A stretch of DNA of 64,000 nt, from NCBI RefSeq assembly GCF_000378445.1, contig NZ_KB899699.1, positions 84,521-148,520 on the forward strand. The letters run 5' to 3'. The notes beneath the pieces were generated by a model. It made no database searches. It saw nothing but the letters and a program-made list of their open reading frames with translations, and had not been told where the DNA came from. The position numbers and the translations under genes were made by a program. The stretch's first letter is position 1, and each line of letters begins with the position of its first letter. This DNA is from Deinococcus aquatilis DSM 23025 (GTDB lineage Bacteria > Deinococcota > Deinococci > Deinococcales > Deinococcaceae). This document shows, in pieces, positions 20,446-31,091 of the stretch.

Positions 20446-20690
20446 CGGCGGCTCCAGAAGAAAGAATCAGAAATAGATAAGAAAAAGAAGGTCATGGCTG
20501 CGAAGTATAGGACTCCCTCACCGTCAAAAGCGTGTCAAGCACAGCCGGTGGGGGCTTCTGAATTTCTGAAGGAATCCGCCGGGGACTTGAGCAGGCTGGG
20601 CCGAGCCAGACAACCTGCACGGCAGACCCCCCACCCCCGTTGTCTAAGCCTCAACTGTCTTCCGGATCACCAAGAGCGCTGGGAATCGCA

Positions 20691-20719
20691 TGGACAGCCG
20701 CCCAGCGCTTGTCTACCCT
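20691..20719 (+). promoter_or_regulatory. Promoter of the degV gene
   Basis: TGGACA (20691-20696), 17-nt spacer, TACCCT (20714-20719), then 9 nt to ATG 20729. The -35/-10 spacing is ideal and there is no SD, so transcription probably starts at or within a few nucleotides of the ATG. Confidence 0.6.
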
Positions 20720-20728
20720 CATCTGGAT

Positions 20729-21574
20729 ATGCTCGCCGTCCTCACCGACTCCACATGTGATCTTCATCCAGAAACTGCCCGTCAACTGGGTATCCGAATC
20801 GTTCCCCTGAGTGTGCAGCTTGGAAGTCGCTCGCTGATGGACTGGCAAGAAATCGACCCGGACGCCGTGTACGACCACCTCAGAGCAGGCGGCACCGTCA
20901 GCACCCAGCCCGTGAGTACCGCCGCTTTTGAAACGGCTTACCGCGATCTGCTCGTCAGCCACCAGCAGATCATCAGCATCCACATCTCGGGCCAACTGTC
21001 CGAGACGGTGCAGCACGCCCGCGAAGCCGCCGAGCGTCTGGGTGCGGGCAACCGCATTCATATCGTGGATTCGGGCCTGGCCTCGTCGCCCCTGGCCGAA
21101 GCCGTGATCGCGGCCCGTGACGCCGTGTGGGCCGGAGCCACCCTGGAGACCGCCCGCCAGGCCGCCGAAACTGTGGGCCGTGATCTACACGCGGAATTCA
21201 CGGTCACCAGCCTCGAATACCTGCGCCGGGGCGGACGCATTGGCCGCGCTCAGGAGTTTTTCGGCAACATGCTGGGCATGCGCCCGGTGCTGGCCTTCAC
21301 GAACGGTCAACTGAAAGCCACCCGGCGCGTGCGTGCCGCGAACGCCACGCAGGACCTGTTGAACAATCTCAAAGAGCGCTACGATACGGCTCCCCTGAGC
21401 GTCACCATTTCTCATGCAGGACGCGATCCCGCCCGCATTGCCGAACTCCGCGCCGCCATGACCTCGTGCGGCCTGAACGTGGTCAAGGGCCGCGTGCAGC
21501 TGATGGGGCCAGTGATCGGAGCGCATGTGGGGCCAGGCACCTACGGCTTCATGGCGCGGCCTGTAGAAGAGTGA
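20729..21574 (+). CDS. DegV family fatty-acid-binding protein
   Basis: 281 aa. DegV/FakB fold: binds a fatty acid and, in Firmicutes, presents it to the kinase FakA. Visible: [54 protein letters not shown] and [15 protein letters not shown]. Start ATG 20729 is supported by the promoter at 20691-20719; the open frame from 20690 would overlap that promoter. No fakA is in the window. Confidence 0.9.
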   Translation: MLAVLTDSTCDLHPETARQLGIRIVPLSVQLGSRSLMDWQEIDPDAVYDHLRAGGTVSTQPVSTAAFETAYRDLLVSHQQIISIHISGQLSETVQHAREAAERLGAGNRIHIVDSGLASSPLAEAVIAARDAVWAGATLETARQAAETVGRDLHAEFTVTSLEYLRRGGRIGRAQEFFGNMLGMRPVLAFTNGQLKATRRVRAANATQDLLNNLKERYDTAPLSVTISHAGRDPARIAELRAAMTSCGLNVVKGRVQLMGPVIGAHVGPGTYGFMARPVEE

Positions 21575-21609
21575 GGATCGTGGTGGGTGAATCGTAGACC
21601 GTGGAAATA

Positions 21610-21651
21610 GAAGAAGGGGGCCAGAGCAATCACGCTCTGGCCCCCTTCTTC
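21610..21651. terminator. Bidirectional terminator, degV / ileS
   Basis: Perfect 18-bp stem, 21610-21627 paired with 21634-21651, 6-nt loop (AATCAC), between the convergent ends of degV and ileS. Arm start GAAGAAGGGGGCC. Confidence 0.9.
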
Positions 21652-21660
21652 TGTGTTCCT

Positions 21661-24600
21661 TTATCCCTGACGGGTCAGGTACGCCTTCCCGCCTTCCACC
21701 TCGGCTTCAAAGCCCTCTGCGGGGCCGTAGCTGAGGCTCGTTGCCAGCGTTTCTCCGGCGATGAAGTCCTGCCACGCTTCGGCGGCGTCCCTCGCGTCGC
21801 CTTCCAGCGCCAGCGACAGGGCAATGCGGTCCTGCACCTGAAACCCCGCCGCCTTCCGCGCCTCCTGCACGCCGCGCACGAGGTCGCGGGCCAGTCCTTC
21901 CAGCACCAGTTCCCGCGTCAGGGTGGTGTCAAAGGCCACGAGGTAGCCGTCACTCTCGGCAGCGGCCACTCCTTCCGGCGAGCGGGCATCGACCAGCACG
22001 CTGTCGGGCGTGAGTTCAAATTCACCCACCGTGAAATTCTGGCCCGCCTGCACCGCGCCTGCCACCGCCGCCGCGTCTGCCGCCGCCAACGCCGCCTTCA
22101 GCGCAGGCAACTGCTTGCCGTACACCTTGCCGATCACAGGCAGATTGGGGCGCAGGCTGTATTCCACCAGATCGGTCACGGCCTCCAGAAAGATCACGCC
22201 CTTCACGTTCAATTCTTCGGCCATCTGGCCTTCAAAGCGGCGCAGAGAATCGGTGCGTTCGGGCGTCCCGGCCCTCACCGTCACGCTCGCCAGCGGTTGC
22301 CGCGTCTTGAGGTTATGTGCTCCGCGCACCGCACGGCCCAGGTCCACGACCTTCATCACGCCGTCCATCTCGGCGGTCAGCACCGAATCCAGTCGCTCGG
22401 GGCGCACCTGCGGCCAGGAGGTCAGGTGCACGCTGTCCTGGCCCTGGCCCCCGGTCAGGTTGCGGTACAGCGCGTCGGCCAGGAAGGGCGTAAACGGCGC
22501 GGTGAGCTGCGAGACCACCAGCAGCGACTCGTGCAGCGTGGCGTACGCGGCGGTGTCCACCTGCCCGCCTTCGCCCCAGAAGCGTGAGCGGTTGCGGCGC
22601 ACGTACCAGTTGCTCAGGTCGTTCACAAAGCGCTCCAGCGCCCGCCCGCCGCCGCGTGCATCGTAACTGTCCAGCGCGGCGGTCACGTCCTGCACGGTCT
22701 CTTCCAATCTCGCCAGCAGCCAGCGGTCAATCTCCGGGCGCTCGGCAACCGCAGGCGCGGCCCCCAGGTCCGGCTGATCCAGATTCGCATACAGCACGAA
22801 GAACGAATACACGTTCCAGAGCGTGTTCACGTAGCTGCGCTGCGCTTCTCCCACCAGCCGCTCGGAAAACCTCTTCTGATCGCCGGGATCGGATGCCATG
22901 AACATGTACCAGCGCACGCTGTCGGCCCCGTAGCGGTCAAACACGGGCAGCGGCTCGATCACGTTCCCCTTGCTCTTGGACATCTTCGCGCCCTTCTCGT
23001 CCACGATATGGCCGAGGCAGATCACATTCTTATACGCGGGCTGGCCGTACAGCATGGTGGAGATGGCGTGCAGGCTGTAAAACCAGCCCCGCGTCTGGTC
23101 GATGGCCTCACTGATGAAATCGGCGGGATAGTGCCGCTCGAAGACATTCTTCTGCTCTTCGGTTCCCGGCAGGGCCGCCTCGCCCGCCCTGTCCAGCAGC
23201 AGGTGCCACTGGGCATACGGCACCGACCCGGAATCGAACCACACGTCCAGCACTTCCGGCACGCGGCGGTAGCTCTTGCCGTCCTTCTCGAAGGTGATGT
23301 CGTCGATGTATGGGCGGTGCAGATCGAGTTCCGACAGGTCGCGGCCCGCCAGTTCGCTCAGTTCGCGCACGCTGCCCACCACGATCAGGTCTCCGTCGTC
23401 GGACACCCAGAACGGCAGCGGCGTGCCCCAGTAGCGCTCGCGGCTGATGGCCCAGTCCACGTTGCCTTCCAGCCAGTTGCCAAAGCGCCCGTTCTTGATG
23501 TGGGCCGGAACCCAGTTGATCTTCTGGTTCTCTTCCTGCATCCGCTCGGACACCGTGCTGGTGCGGATATACCAGCCCTTCTTGGCAAAGTACAGGATCG
23601 GGTCGCCCGTGCGGTCATGAAAGGGATACCGGTGGCGCAGCGTGCCCGACCAGAACATCAGGCCGCGTGCCTTCAGGTCAGCGATCAGGCCCTTATCAGC
23701 GTCCTTGAAGAATTTCCCGCGCTCGGCAGTAACCTGCAAGAGGCCGTGATCGTCCACCCCGAACATGGGCGGAACGCCGTATTTGCGGGCCAGTTCCAAA
23801 TCTTCCGCGCCGTAAGCCGGGGCTTCATGCGCCACGCCCGAGCCGTCAGCCGCGTTCACAAAGTCGGCCAGCGTCACGAAATGCATCACCGGGCGGCCTT
23901 CCGGCGTGCGCTCGTGCAGCGTTTTCACGGCTCCCAGTTCCGGCGCAACCTCGGGAAAGGGCGGCTCGTATTCCACGCCTTCCAAGGCCTGTCCAGCAAA
24001 GCGGGCCAGCACTTCCAAGGCAGGGGCGTCCTTGTGCAGCCCGCTCAGGCGCTCCACGGCGTCCTCGGCCACCACGACCACGCCGCCCTGACCGCGTGCA
24101 GCCACATAGGTCAGCCCTGCGTTGACTGCCGCCAGCGTATTGCTGGGCAGTGTCCAGGGTGTGGTCGTCCAGACCAGCAGGCTCAGGCCCACGCGGTCAG
24201 CTTCCGGCACCTCTTCCAACGCCGCCCGCGCCGCCTCCGGCAGGGTGTCCCAGATCACCGGAAAGCGCACGTACACGCTGGGATCGTCCACCATCCGGTA
24301 GGAATCCACCTCGCCCAACTCGGCCCGAGACAGGGTGGTGCTGATGCGGGGACTCAGCGGCACCACCTTGTAATCCTGCTGCACCAGCCCTTTGGCATGC
24401 AGCCGCGCCAGCAGATTCCACACCGACTCGATGTAGTCGTTCTTGTACGTCACGTAGGCGTCTTCCAGATCCACCGAATAGCCCAGACGCTGCGTAAAGG
24501 TGTTCCAGTCCTGAATGGTTTCCCAGACGCTGGTGCGGCACAGGCGGTTGAATTCTTCGAGTTCGGCGCGGCTGGCTCCGTGGTTGCGGCCCTGCAAACC

Positions 24601-24930
24601 CAGTTTCTTTTCCACACTGATTTCCACGGGCAGCCCGTGCGTGTCCCAGCCGCCCTTGCGCGTGACGTGGTAGCCCTGCATCACCTTGTAACGTGGGAAC
24701 AGATCCTTGAATGACCGCGCCAGAACGTGGTGCAGCGCGGGTTTGCCGTTGGCGGTGGGCGGCCCTTCATAGAACACGAATTCCGGTTGTCCCTCGCGGC
24801 GCTCCTGCGTGCGGGCAAAGACCTCGGTGGCCTGCCAGTGGGCCAAGACCTCAGCTTCCATCTCCTTGAAGCTGGGCTGAGAAGGCACGGGCGAAAATCT
24901 GTTGGGGGTGTCGGTGGGTGAATGGGTCAT
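21661..24930 (-). CDS. ileS: Isoleucyl-tRNA synthetase
   Basis: 1089 aa class I synthetase with editing (CP1) domain. HIGH-type region KPALHHVLARSFKDLFPRYK, WDTHGLPVE after it, editing-site WTTTPWTLPSNTLAAV, KMSKS loop KGAKMSKSKGN, and anticodon-binding domain. Length and sequence style fit the eukaryote-like (type 2) IleRS of Thermus/Deinococcus. Start ATG 24930. It follows the cupin gene by 133 nt, and a T-box leader with an Ile specifier lies before that gene. Confidence 0.97.
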   Translation of the reverse strand: MTHSPTDTPNRFSPVPSQPSFKEMEAEVLAHWQATEVFARTQERREGQPEFVFYEGPPTANGKPALHHVLARSFKDLFPRYKVMQGYHVTRKGGWDTHGLPVEISVEKKLGLQGRNHGASRAELEEFNRLCRTSVWETIQDWNTFTQRLGYSVDLEDAYVTYKNDYIESVWNLLARLHAKGLVQQDYKVVPLSPRISTTLSRAELGEVDSYRMVDDPSVYVRFPVIWDTLPEAARAALEEVPEADRVGLSLLVWTTTPWTLPSNTLAAVNAGLTYVAARGQGGVVVVAEDAVERLSGLHKDAPALEVLARFAGQALEGVEYEPPFPEVAPELGAVKTLHERTPEGRPVMHFVTLADFVNAADGSGVAHEAPAYGAEDLELARKYGVPPMFGVDDHGLLQVTAERGKFFKDADKGLIADLKARGLMFWSGTLRHRYPFHDRTGDPILYFAKKGWYIRTSTVSERMQEENQKINWVPAHIKNGRFGNWLEGNVDWAISRERYWGTPLPFWVSDDGDLIVVGSVRELSELAGRDLSELDLHRPYIDDITFEKDGKSYRRVPEVLDVWFDSGSVPYAQWHLLLDRAGEAALPGTEEQKNVFERHYPADFISEAIDQTRGWFYSLHAISTMLYGQPAYKNVICLGHIVDEKGAKMSKSKGNVIEPLPVFDRYGADSVRWYMFMASDPGDQKRFSERLVGEAQRSYVNTLWNVYSFFVLYANLDQPDLGAAPAVAERPEIDRWLLARLEETVQDVTAALDSYDARGGGRALERFVNDLSNWYVRRNRSRFWGEGGQVDTAAYATLHESLLVVSQLTAPFTPFLADALYRNLTGGQGQDSVHLTSWPQVRPERLDSVLTAEMDGVMKVVDLGRAVRGAHNLKTRQPLASVTVRAGTPERTDSLRRFEGQMAEELNVKGVIFLEAVTDLVEYSLRPNLPVIGKVYGKQLPALKAALAAADAAAVAGAVQAGQNFTVGEFELTPDSVLVDARSPEGVAAAESDGYLVAFDTTLTRELVLEGLARDLVRGVQEARKAAGFQVQDRIALSLALEGDARDAAEAWQDFIAGETLATSLSYGPAEGFEAEVEGGKAYLTRQG

Positions 24931-24970
24931 GGGAATTCCTTTTGGAGAGAATGGAGTTTCTGGGGGCGGA

Positions 24971-25058
24971 GTCTAAGGGTCGAGGGTCTGAGCAAGGCCC
25001 CTCTTAAAGGGCTTAAAGGAAAGAGCCTGAGTTTTATGCAGTTCTTAGACCCTTAGAC
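24971..25058. repeat. Inverted repeat in the cupin-ileS gap
   Basis: GTCTAAGGGTC (24971-24981) is perfectly complementary to GACCCTTAGAC (25048-25058), with 66 nt between. A nested GGCCCCTC...AAGAGCC stretch may extend the fold. No T-run, so not a clear terminator. It could shape ileS mRNA 5' processing. Confidence 0.6.
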
Positions 25059-25063
25059 CGCCT

Positions 25064-25414
25064 TCAATCCACAATAAAAAGCCTCGCCCCGCCTGTGGTG
25101 CTGGAGCGGTGGGCCTCCGCGCCGTCTGCGACCTGATAGCTCATGCCTGCGCGGAGGGTAAACGTGCGGCCATCGTCCAGTTCGGTCAGCAACTCGCCTT
25201 CCAGCACCAGCAGCACATGGCCCTTGCTGCACCAGTGATCGGCCAGATACCCGGCGCTGTACTCCACCAGGCGCACCCGCACGCGCTGGTCGGTTGACCC
25301 ACTGTTGCCAAAGAACTGGGTACGCCAGGTCGCCGTTCCGGTCAGGCCGGGGTGATGCGTGGCGGCCACCGTGGCCCAGTCGGTCACGCCAAAGGGAATA
25401 TCGGTGAGTTGCAT
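25064..25414 (-). CDS. Small cupin-fold protein
   Basis: 116 aa single-domain cupin similar to the DHCW-motif group: VEYSAGYLADHWCSKGHVLL, then VLEGELLTELDDGRTFTLRAG. The His/Cys/Glu pattern could hold a metal ion, though only part of the classic cupin ligand set is visible. Start ATG 25414 (MQLTDIPFGVTDW) with GAGG about 9 nt upstream. It stands directly behind the T-box leader and ahead of ileS on the same strand, so tRNA-Ile levels may control it. Substrate unknown. Confidence 0.8.
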   Translation of the reverse strand: MQLTDIPFGVTDWATVAATHHPGLTGTATWRTQFFGNSGSTDQRVRVRLVEYSAGYLADHWCSKGHVLLVLEGELLTELDDGRTFTLRAGMSYQVADGAEAHRSSTTGGARLFIVD

Positions 25415-25459
25415 CGGAAAACCTCGCAGAGACGAGAGGGAGAAAGGGAGGCGGCAACC

Positions 25460-25761
25460 AAAAAGCGGCACGCCACAGCGGAATTGCTGGGACGCGCCGT
25501 GGTTGCGGGCGTGGTACCACCCAACTTCACCCCCAATCGGGAGTCTCGTTGCGGCCCTCTGTCGGGGGGTGTCCGGGGCGGTCTAGTCGGCCTGTATGCG
25601 GCCTTTCTTCGCCCAGCGCGGCGGGAGATCTTCGGCAGGTGCGGCTGGCATCAGGCTCTCACTGTCCCTGATTCGCTGTGGCTGCCCTACACTTCCTACT
25701 GGCCCGACGTTCGCTGCAAGGTTGTGGCCTCTGCTCATAAACTCATCTAGGAGCCGGGGCG
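25460..25761 (-). promoter_or_regulatory. T-box leader (tRNA-Ile type) of the cupin-ileS unit
   Basis: Minus-strand leader. It contains the T-box core GGGTGGTACCACG (25522-25510), whose TGGT fits the ACCA end of tRNA-Ile, and then an intrinsic terminator: GGCGCGTCCCAGC (25498-25486) pairing with GCTGTGGCGTGCC (25479-25467) and TTTTT (25464-25460). CGTCCC inside the first arm is the usual antiterminator partner. Upstream, ATCAGG/CCTGAT forms a stem I apical hairpin, and GAAGATC presents ATC (25629-25627), an Ile codon, at the expected 3' side of the specifier loop. Loop assignment was done by hand. Confidence 0.85.
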
Positions 25762-25767
25762 ATGCTC

Positions 25768-25797
25768 ATGGTAGGGCGGCATGATGGCAACGGTCAA
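25768..25797 (-). promoter_or_regulatory. Promoter of the T-box / cupin-ileS transcript
   Basis: On the minus strand TTGACC (25797-25792), 18-nt spacer, TACCAT (25773-25768), giving a start near 25761, just before the predicted stem I. Confidence 0.6.
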
Positions 25798-26060
25798 TGC
25801 GTCAGATGACAGAGGCCCGGTGTTGACTGTGCAGTTCCGGCCATTGCCAGACATTTACAGACCCCCCTTGCCACTTGTGGGTATGCTAGGTCATACGGAC
25901 AACAGCAGTGGAGCAGCGGTGCCGCACTATTGGCCTCCCGATTCCCCTGATATGTGCCGTACACAGCCTGCTGCAACAGCATGCAGCCTTCCGCTACTGA
26001 CGACTTGGTCATGGATTCCTGAACAGGTTGCGTTTACAATTCCCTATAGGGAGTGAGAAC
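25798..26060. other. Non-coding gap between the T-box promoter and the rho leader peptide
   Basis: No convincing gene on either strand; the short open frames here lack coding character. TACAAT at 26035-26040 and TATAGGGAG at 26045-26053 are the only promoter-like or ribosome-binding elements seen near the rho side. No clear -35 box fits either. Confidence 0.5.
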
Positions 26061-26152
26061 ATGAAATTTTTTACAGATGGAGCGGTGTTTTCAGAATCAG
26101 AAGCCGCTTATTTCAATAGAAACGGCCCACGGCCATCGTCGGGTCGGTGTCT

Positions 26153-26156
<4 letters not shown>
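26061..26156 (+). CDS. Short leader peptide of rho
   Basis: 31 codons beginning MKFFTDGAVFSESE. ATG 26061 has GGGAG ending 7 nt upstream, a better ribosome binding site than rho itself has. The TGA (26154-26156) overlaps the rho ATG (26153-26155) as ATGA, so ribosomes finishing the peptide could restart on rho. The position resembles enterobacterial rhoL, a 33-codon leader of rho, but sequence similarity is not evident. Too short to show codon bias; inferred from SD and overlap. Confidence 0.6.
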
Positions 26157-27433
<1,277 letters not shown>

Positions 27434-27509
27434 ATTCCCTGCCTTTCCTTCTTTCTCGCCGCCTGTTTCCCTCATGGGCAGGCGGCTGTCCCCTGACCGG
27501 AGTTTGTTA

Positions 27510-28910
27510 GTGCCTGACCGTTCTCGCCCCGTCTCACCCTCCCGCCTCCTGATCCGGAACGCCCTCACTCTGACCCTTCTCGCGTCGCTGCCCAGCGCTG
27601 CAGACGCCCTGCCCCTGTTACCCGATCCCACCGCACTGCTCCAGCCGGTGCCCGCCGTATCCCTCAAGCGCGACTCTGCCGCCCCCACCCTGCTGATCGT
27701 GACCGATGCCCGCCAGACCTCGGCGGCAGTGGCCCGGCGCTACGGCGTGCCCGCAGAGGCAGTCGATCTGCTGCCGGCACGCGAGCCGGGAGTCCGGGTG
27801 CGCCGCATCAAGCTGAATTCCGAGCAGGTTGCCGCCGCCCCAGTGCGGCCAACGTCGGTCATCGACCACACCGTCCGCCCCGGCGAAAGCCTCGACCTCA
27901 TCGCCCGCCGCTTCCGCCTGACCCTGGTCGAACTTCTGAGCGCCAATCTGGAGCGCGAGAGTCTGGACGACCTGCGGGCAGGCGAAACCGTGCGCATTCC
28001 CACCGCCGAAACAGGCGTCCTCGTGCGGATCAAACCCGGTCAGACGGCCCTTTCTCTGATCGCAGGCTACGGCGCAGACCTTCAGGCGACCGCGCAGGCC
28101 AACGGCGTGCTGCCCACTGAACTCGGCGTCGGGGATGAACTTCTTCTGCCCGGTATCCTGGCCCAGAATTTTCACGAGCAACTTGTGGAGCGCCGCGAGA
28201 ACGAAGAGAAAGCCGAAGCCGACGCCCGCATCCTGGCCCAGTACACCCGCTTCACGCAGTGGAAAAAAGACCGCGAACGCGCCCGTCTGGAAGAGAAGTA
28301 CGCCAATCAGGCCAAATACGAAGCCTACCTCGCCTGGAAAACCAGCCCCGAGCGCCAGCGTCAGATCGCGGCCTACCAGCGTCAGGTGCAGTTCGAGGCG
28401 GCTCAGGCGGCCCGCCGCACCCGTGAGCGTGAAGCCCAGCAGCAGGCTGCAACTGAACGTGCTGCCGCGACCACCACTGCCGCCAGCTCCAACGTGGGCC
28501 GCGACGTTCCCGGCAACCGCGTCACGGCAGGCGGCGGCCTCGCGTGGCCCATGCGCTCCTACCGCCTGACCAGCCGCTACGCAGAGCGCGATATTCCCTT
28601 CCATCAGCAGGTGTTCCACGGCGGCATCGATCTGGCCGCACCGACAGGCACTCCCATCTACGCGGCTTCCGGCGGCAGCGTGACCCAGAGCGGCTACGGC
28701 GATTACGGCCTGAACGTGTTCACGGCCAGTGGCAACTCCACACTGGTCTACGGCCACATGAGCCGCACCGCTGTTTCTGCGGGCCAGACCGTATCACGCG
28801 GCCAATTGCTCGGTTACGTCGGCTGCTCCGGCATCTGCACCGGGCCGCACCTCCATTTTGAGATTCGCCTCGGCGGGCAAACGGTCGACCCCCTGGCGCT
28901 CCTGCCATGA
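27510..28910 (+). CDS. LysM/M23 family murein peptidase (NlpD/EnvC-like)
   Basis: 466 aa. Start GTG 27510 with CCGGAG 7 nt upstream gives a signal peptide (LLIRNALTLTLLASLPSAADA, truncated here for length: hydrophobic core ALTLTLLASL). Two LysM-type modules (VRPGESLDLIARRFRLTLVE; IKPGQTALSLIAGYGADL), a charged coiled coil at about residues 220-320, then an M23 domain with FHGGIDLAAPTGTPIYA, VYGHMS and TGPHLHFEIR (the HxxxD...HxH zinc site). All zinc ligands appear present, so it may be an active endopeptidase. It overlaps the receiver gene by 4 nt. Confidence 0.9.
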   Translation: MPDRSRPVSPSRLLIRNALTLTLLASLPSAADALPLLPDPTALLQPVPAVSLKRDSAAPTLLIVTDARQTSAAVARRYGVPAEAVDLLPAREPGVRVRRIKLNSEQVAAAPVRPTSVIDHTVRPGESLDLIARRFRLTLVELLSANLERESLDDLRAGETVRIPTAETGVLVRIKPGQTALSLIAGYGADLQATAQANGVLPTELGVGDELLLPGILAQNFHEQLVERRENEEKAEADARILAQYTRFTQWKKDRERARLEEKYANQAKYEAYLAWKTSPERQRQIAAYQRQVQFEAAQAARRTREREAQQQAATERAAATTTAASSNVGRDVPGNRVTAGGGLAWPMRSYRLTSRYAERDIPFHQQVFHGGIDLAAPTGTPIYAASGGSVTQSGYGDYGLNVFTASGNSTLVYGHMSRTAVSAGQTVSRGQLLGYVGCSGICTGPHLHFEIRLGGQTVDPLALLP

Positions 28911-29320
28911 CCGACCCGGACGAGGAAGGCGCAGGCCTGCATCTGCTCGTCGTGGATGATGAGGCCCAGATTCTGGAACTGCTCGACCTGACCCTCACCA
29001 TGAGCGGCTTCCTCGTGACCACCGCCCGCAGCGGCCCGGACGCTCTGGCTCTCGCCCAGTCCCAGCCCTTCGACGTGATCGTCCTCGATATCCTGATGAC
29101 GCCCTGGGACGGCTTTGAAACCGTGCGCCAGTTGCACGCCGCGTTGGGTGCCCGCCTGCCCCCCGTCGTCTTCCTGTCGGGCCTCAACCGCGCCGCACAG
29201 GTTCCAGATCTCGGAGACGCACTGATCGCTGCCTACCTCGTCAAACCTTTCCGACCCTCCCAACTCGTCGAGGTGATCGGTCAGGTGGCCCGCGCTGCAC
29301 GAGACCACCGTTCAGACTGA
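28907..29320 (+). CDS. Stand-alone response regulator receiver protein
   Basis: 137 aa receiver domain with no output domain. Acidic pair in [11 protein letters not shown], phospho-acceptor Asp 61 in VIVLDILM, Ser in FLSGLN, and Lys in [11 protein letters not shown] 28907 overlaps the stop of the M23 peptidase by 4 nt (ATGA), so the two are coupled; this is an unusual partner for a murein peptidase. No histidine kinase is in the window. Confidence 0.9.
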   Translation: MTDPDEEGAGLHLLVVDDEAQILELLDLTLTMSGFLVTTARSGPDALALAQSQPFDVIVLDILMTPWDGFETVRQLHAALGARLPPVVFLSGLNRAAQVPDLGDALIAAYLVKPFRPSQLVEVIGQVARAARDHRSD

Positions 29321-29336
29321 CCCCATTTATATCCGC

Positions 29337-29370
29337 AATCTGACCCTATCGCTGGGGTCAGATTTTCTTT
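29337..29370 (+). terminator. Terminator between the receiver gene and pdxS
   Basis: AATCTGACCC (29337-29346) pairs with GGGTCAGATT (29355-29364), followed by TTCTTT. An alternative longer-range pairing CTGACCCC (29317-29324) with GGGGTCAG (29354-29361) is possible. The tail runs into the TACCCT of pdxS. Confidence 0.75.
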
Positions 29371-29381
29371 ACCCTAGCTTC
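29370..29381 (+). promoter_or_regulatory. -10 box of a leaderless pdxS transcript
   Basis: TACCCT (29370-29375) is 6 nt from the pdxS ATG at 29382 and no SD is present. The matching -35 position falls in the preceding terminator hairpin and is not recognisable. Confidence 0.5.
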
Positions 29382-30272
<891 letters not shown>

Positions 30273-30289
30273 TACACCCCACTCCAACA

Positions 30290-30316
30290 GGGGAGACGGC
30301 CCACCGCCTTCTCCCC
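30290..30316 (+). other. Hairpin in the pdxS-pdxT gap
   Basis: GGGGAGA (30290-30296) pairs with TCTCCCC (30310-30316) with inner CGG/CCG pairing, followed by only GTTTCCC. It may reduce read-through into pdxT or stabilise the pdxS end; too weak a T-run to call a terminator. Confidence 0.5.
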
Positions 30317-30337
30317 GTTTCCCATGAGGTTTTCCCT

Positions 30338-30946
30338 ATGACCCAGCCCCAACTCGGCGTGTTGGCCCTGCAAGGCGCATTCCGTGAACACCGCCAGCGC
30401 CTCGAAACTCTGGGTGCGGCAGTTAAAGAAGTACGTCTACCTGCCGATCTGCACGGCCTCTCTGGCCTGATTCTGCCCGGTGGTGAAAGCACCACGATGG
30501 CCCGCCTGATGACCGATTACGCCCTCTGGCAGCCCGTGCGCAACTTTTACGCACGCGGTGGAGCCATCTGGGGCACCTGCGCCGGAGCCATTCTGCTGGC
30601 CCGCGACATCGAAGGTGCGCCGCCTCAATTTGGCAAGCAGGAAAGCCTCCACCTGATGGATATTCGCATCCGCCGCAACGCGTTCGGGCGGCAGGTGGAC
30701 TCCTTTACCACGCCGCTGGCTGTGACCGGTCTGGAACAGCCCTTTCCCGCCGTCTTCATCCGCGCCCCCGTGATCGAAAGCGTGGGTACGGGCGTGGATA
30801 TCCTGGCCGAGCAGGATGGACAGGTCGTGCTGGCCCGCCAGGGCCGCCTGCTGGCAAGTTCATTTCACCCCGAGCTGACTCCAGACCCGCGTCTGCACCA
30901 GCTTTTCCTCGACTTGGTGGACGCGGCGACCCTGGTGACCCCCTGA
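30338..30946 (+). CDS. pdxT: PLP synthase glutaminase subunit PdxT
   Basis: 202 aa class I glutaminase that releases ammonia from glutamine for PdxS. GVLALQGAFREH, oxyanion region LILPGGESTTM, nucleophile Cys 81 in WGTCAGAILL, and catalytic His-Glu in SSFHPELTPD. ATG 30338 has GAGG about 10 nt upstream. Confidence 0.97.
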   Translation: MTQPQLGVLALQGAFREHRQRLETLGAAVKEVRLPADLHGLSGLILPGGESTTMARLMTDYALWQPVRNFYARGGAIWGTCAGAILLARDIEGAPPQFGKQESLHLMDIRIRRNAFGRQVDSFTTPLAVTGLEQPFPAVFIRAPVIESVGTGVDILAEQDGQVVLARQGRLLASSFHPELTPDPRLHQLFLDLVDAATLVTP

Positions 30947-30970
30947 GAATCAATTGAATGCAAATAGACT

Positions 30971-31007
30971 ATTCACGATCCAGGTTTGTCGTGAATACTT
31001 TCACTTA
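30971..31007 (-). repeat. 37-bp intergenic repeat, copy 2
   Basis: Plus-strand content: TTCACGATCC, 7 variable nt, GTCGTGAATACTTTCACTTA. The last 17 bases are identical to those of copy 1. It lies between convergent pdxT and aspS, beyond the aspS hairpin at 31037-31070. In the plus direction it is followed by CTTTTCC. Confidence 0.8.
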
Positions 31008-31036
31008 CTTTTCCCCAACCAAGTAGCACAACAAGA

Positions 31037-31070
31037 GAAGGGAGAGGCCAATGCTCACGCCTCTCCCTTC
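31037..31070 (-). terminator. Terminator of aspS
   Basis: Perfect 12-bp stem GAAGGGAGAGGC (31037-31048) with GCCTCTCCCTTC (31059-31070). On the minus strand it is followed by TCTTGTTGTG. It lies 22 nt after the aspS stop. Confidence 0.8.
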
Positions 31071-31091
31071 AACGCGTTACCACATTCAGCT

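Noticed and set aside
25781..26056. 91-codon plus-strand frame upstream of rho
   Set aside because: Low GC in third positions, no SD, overlaps the T-box promoter; no family-like sequence.
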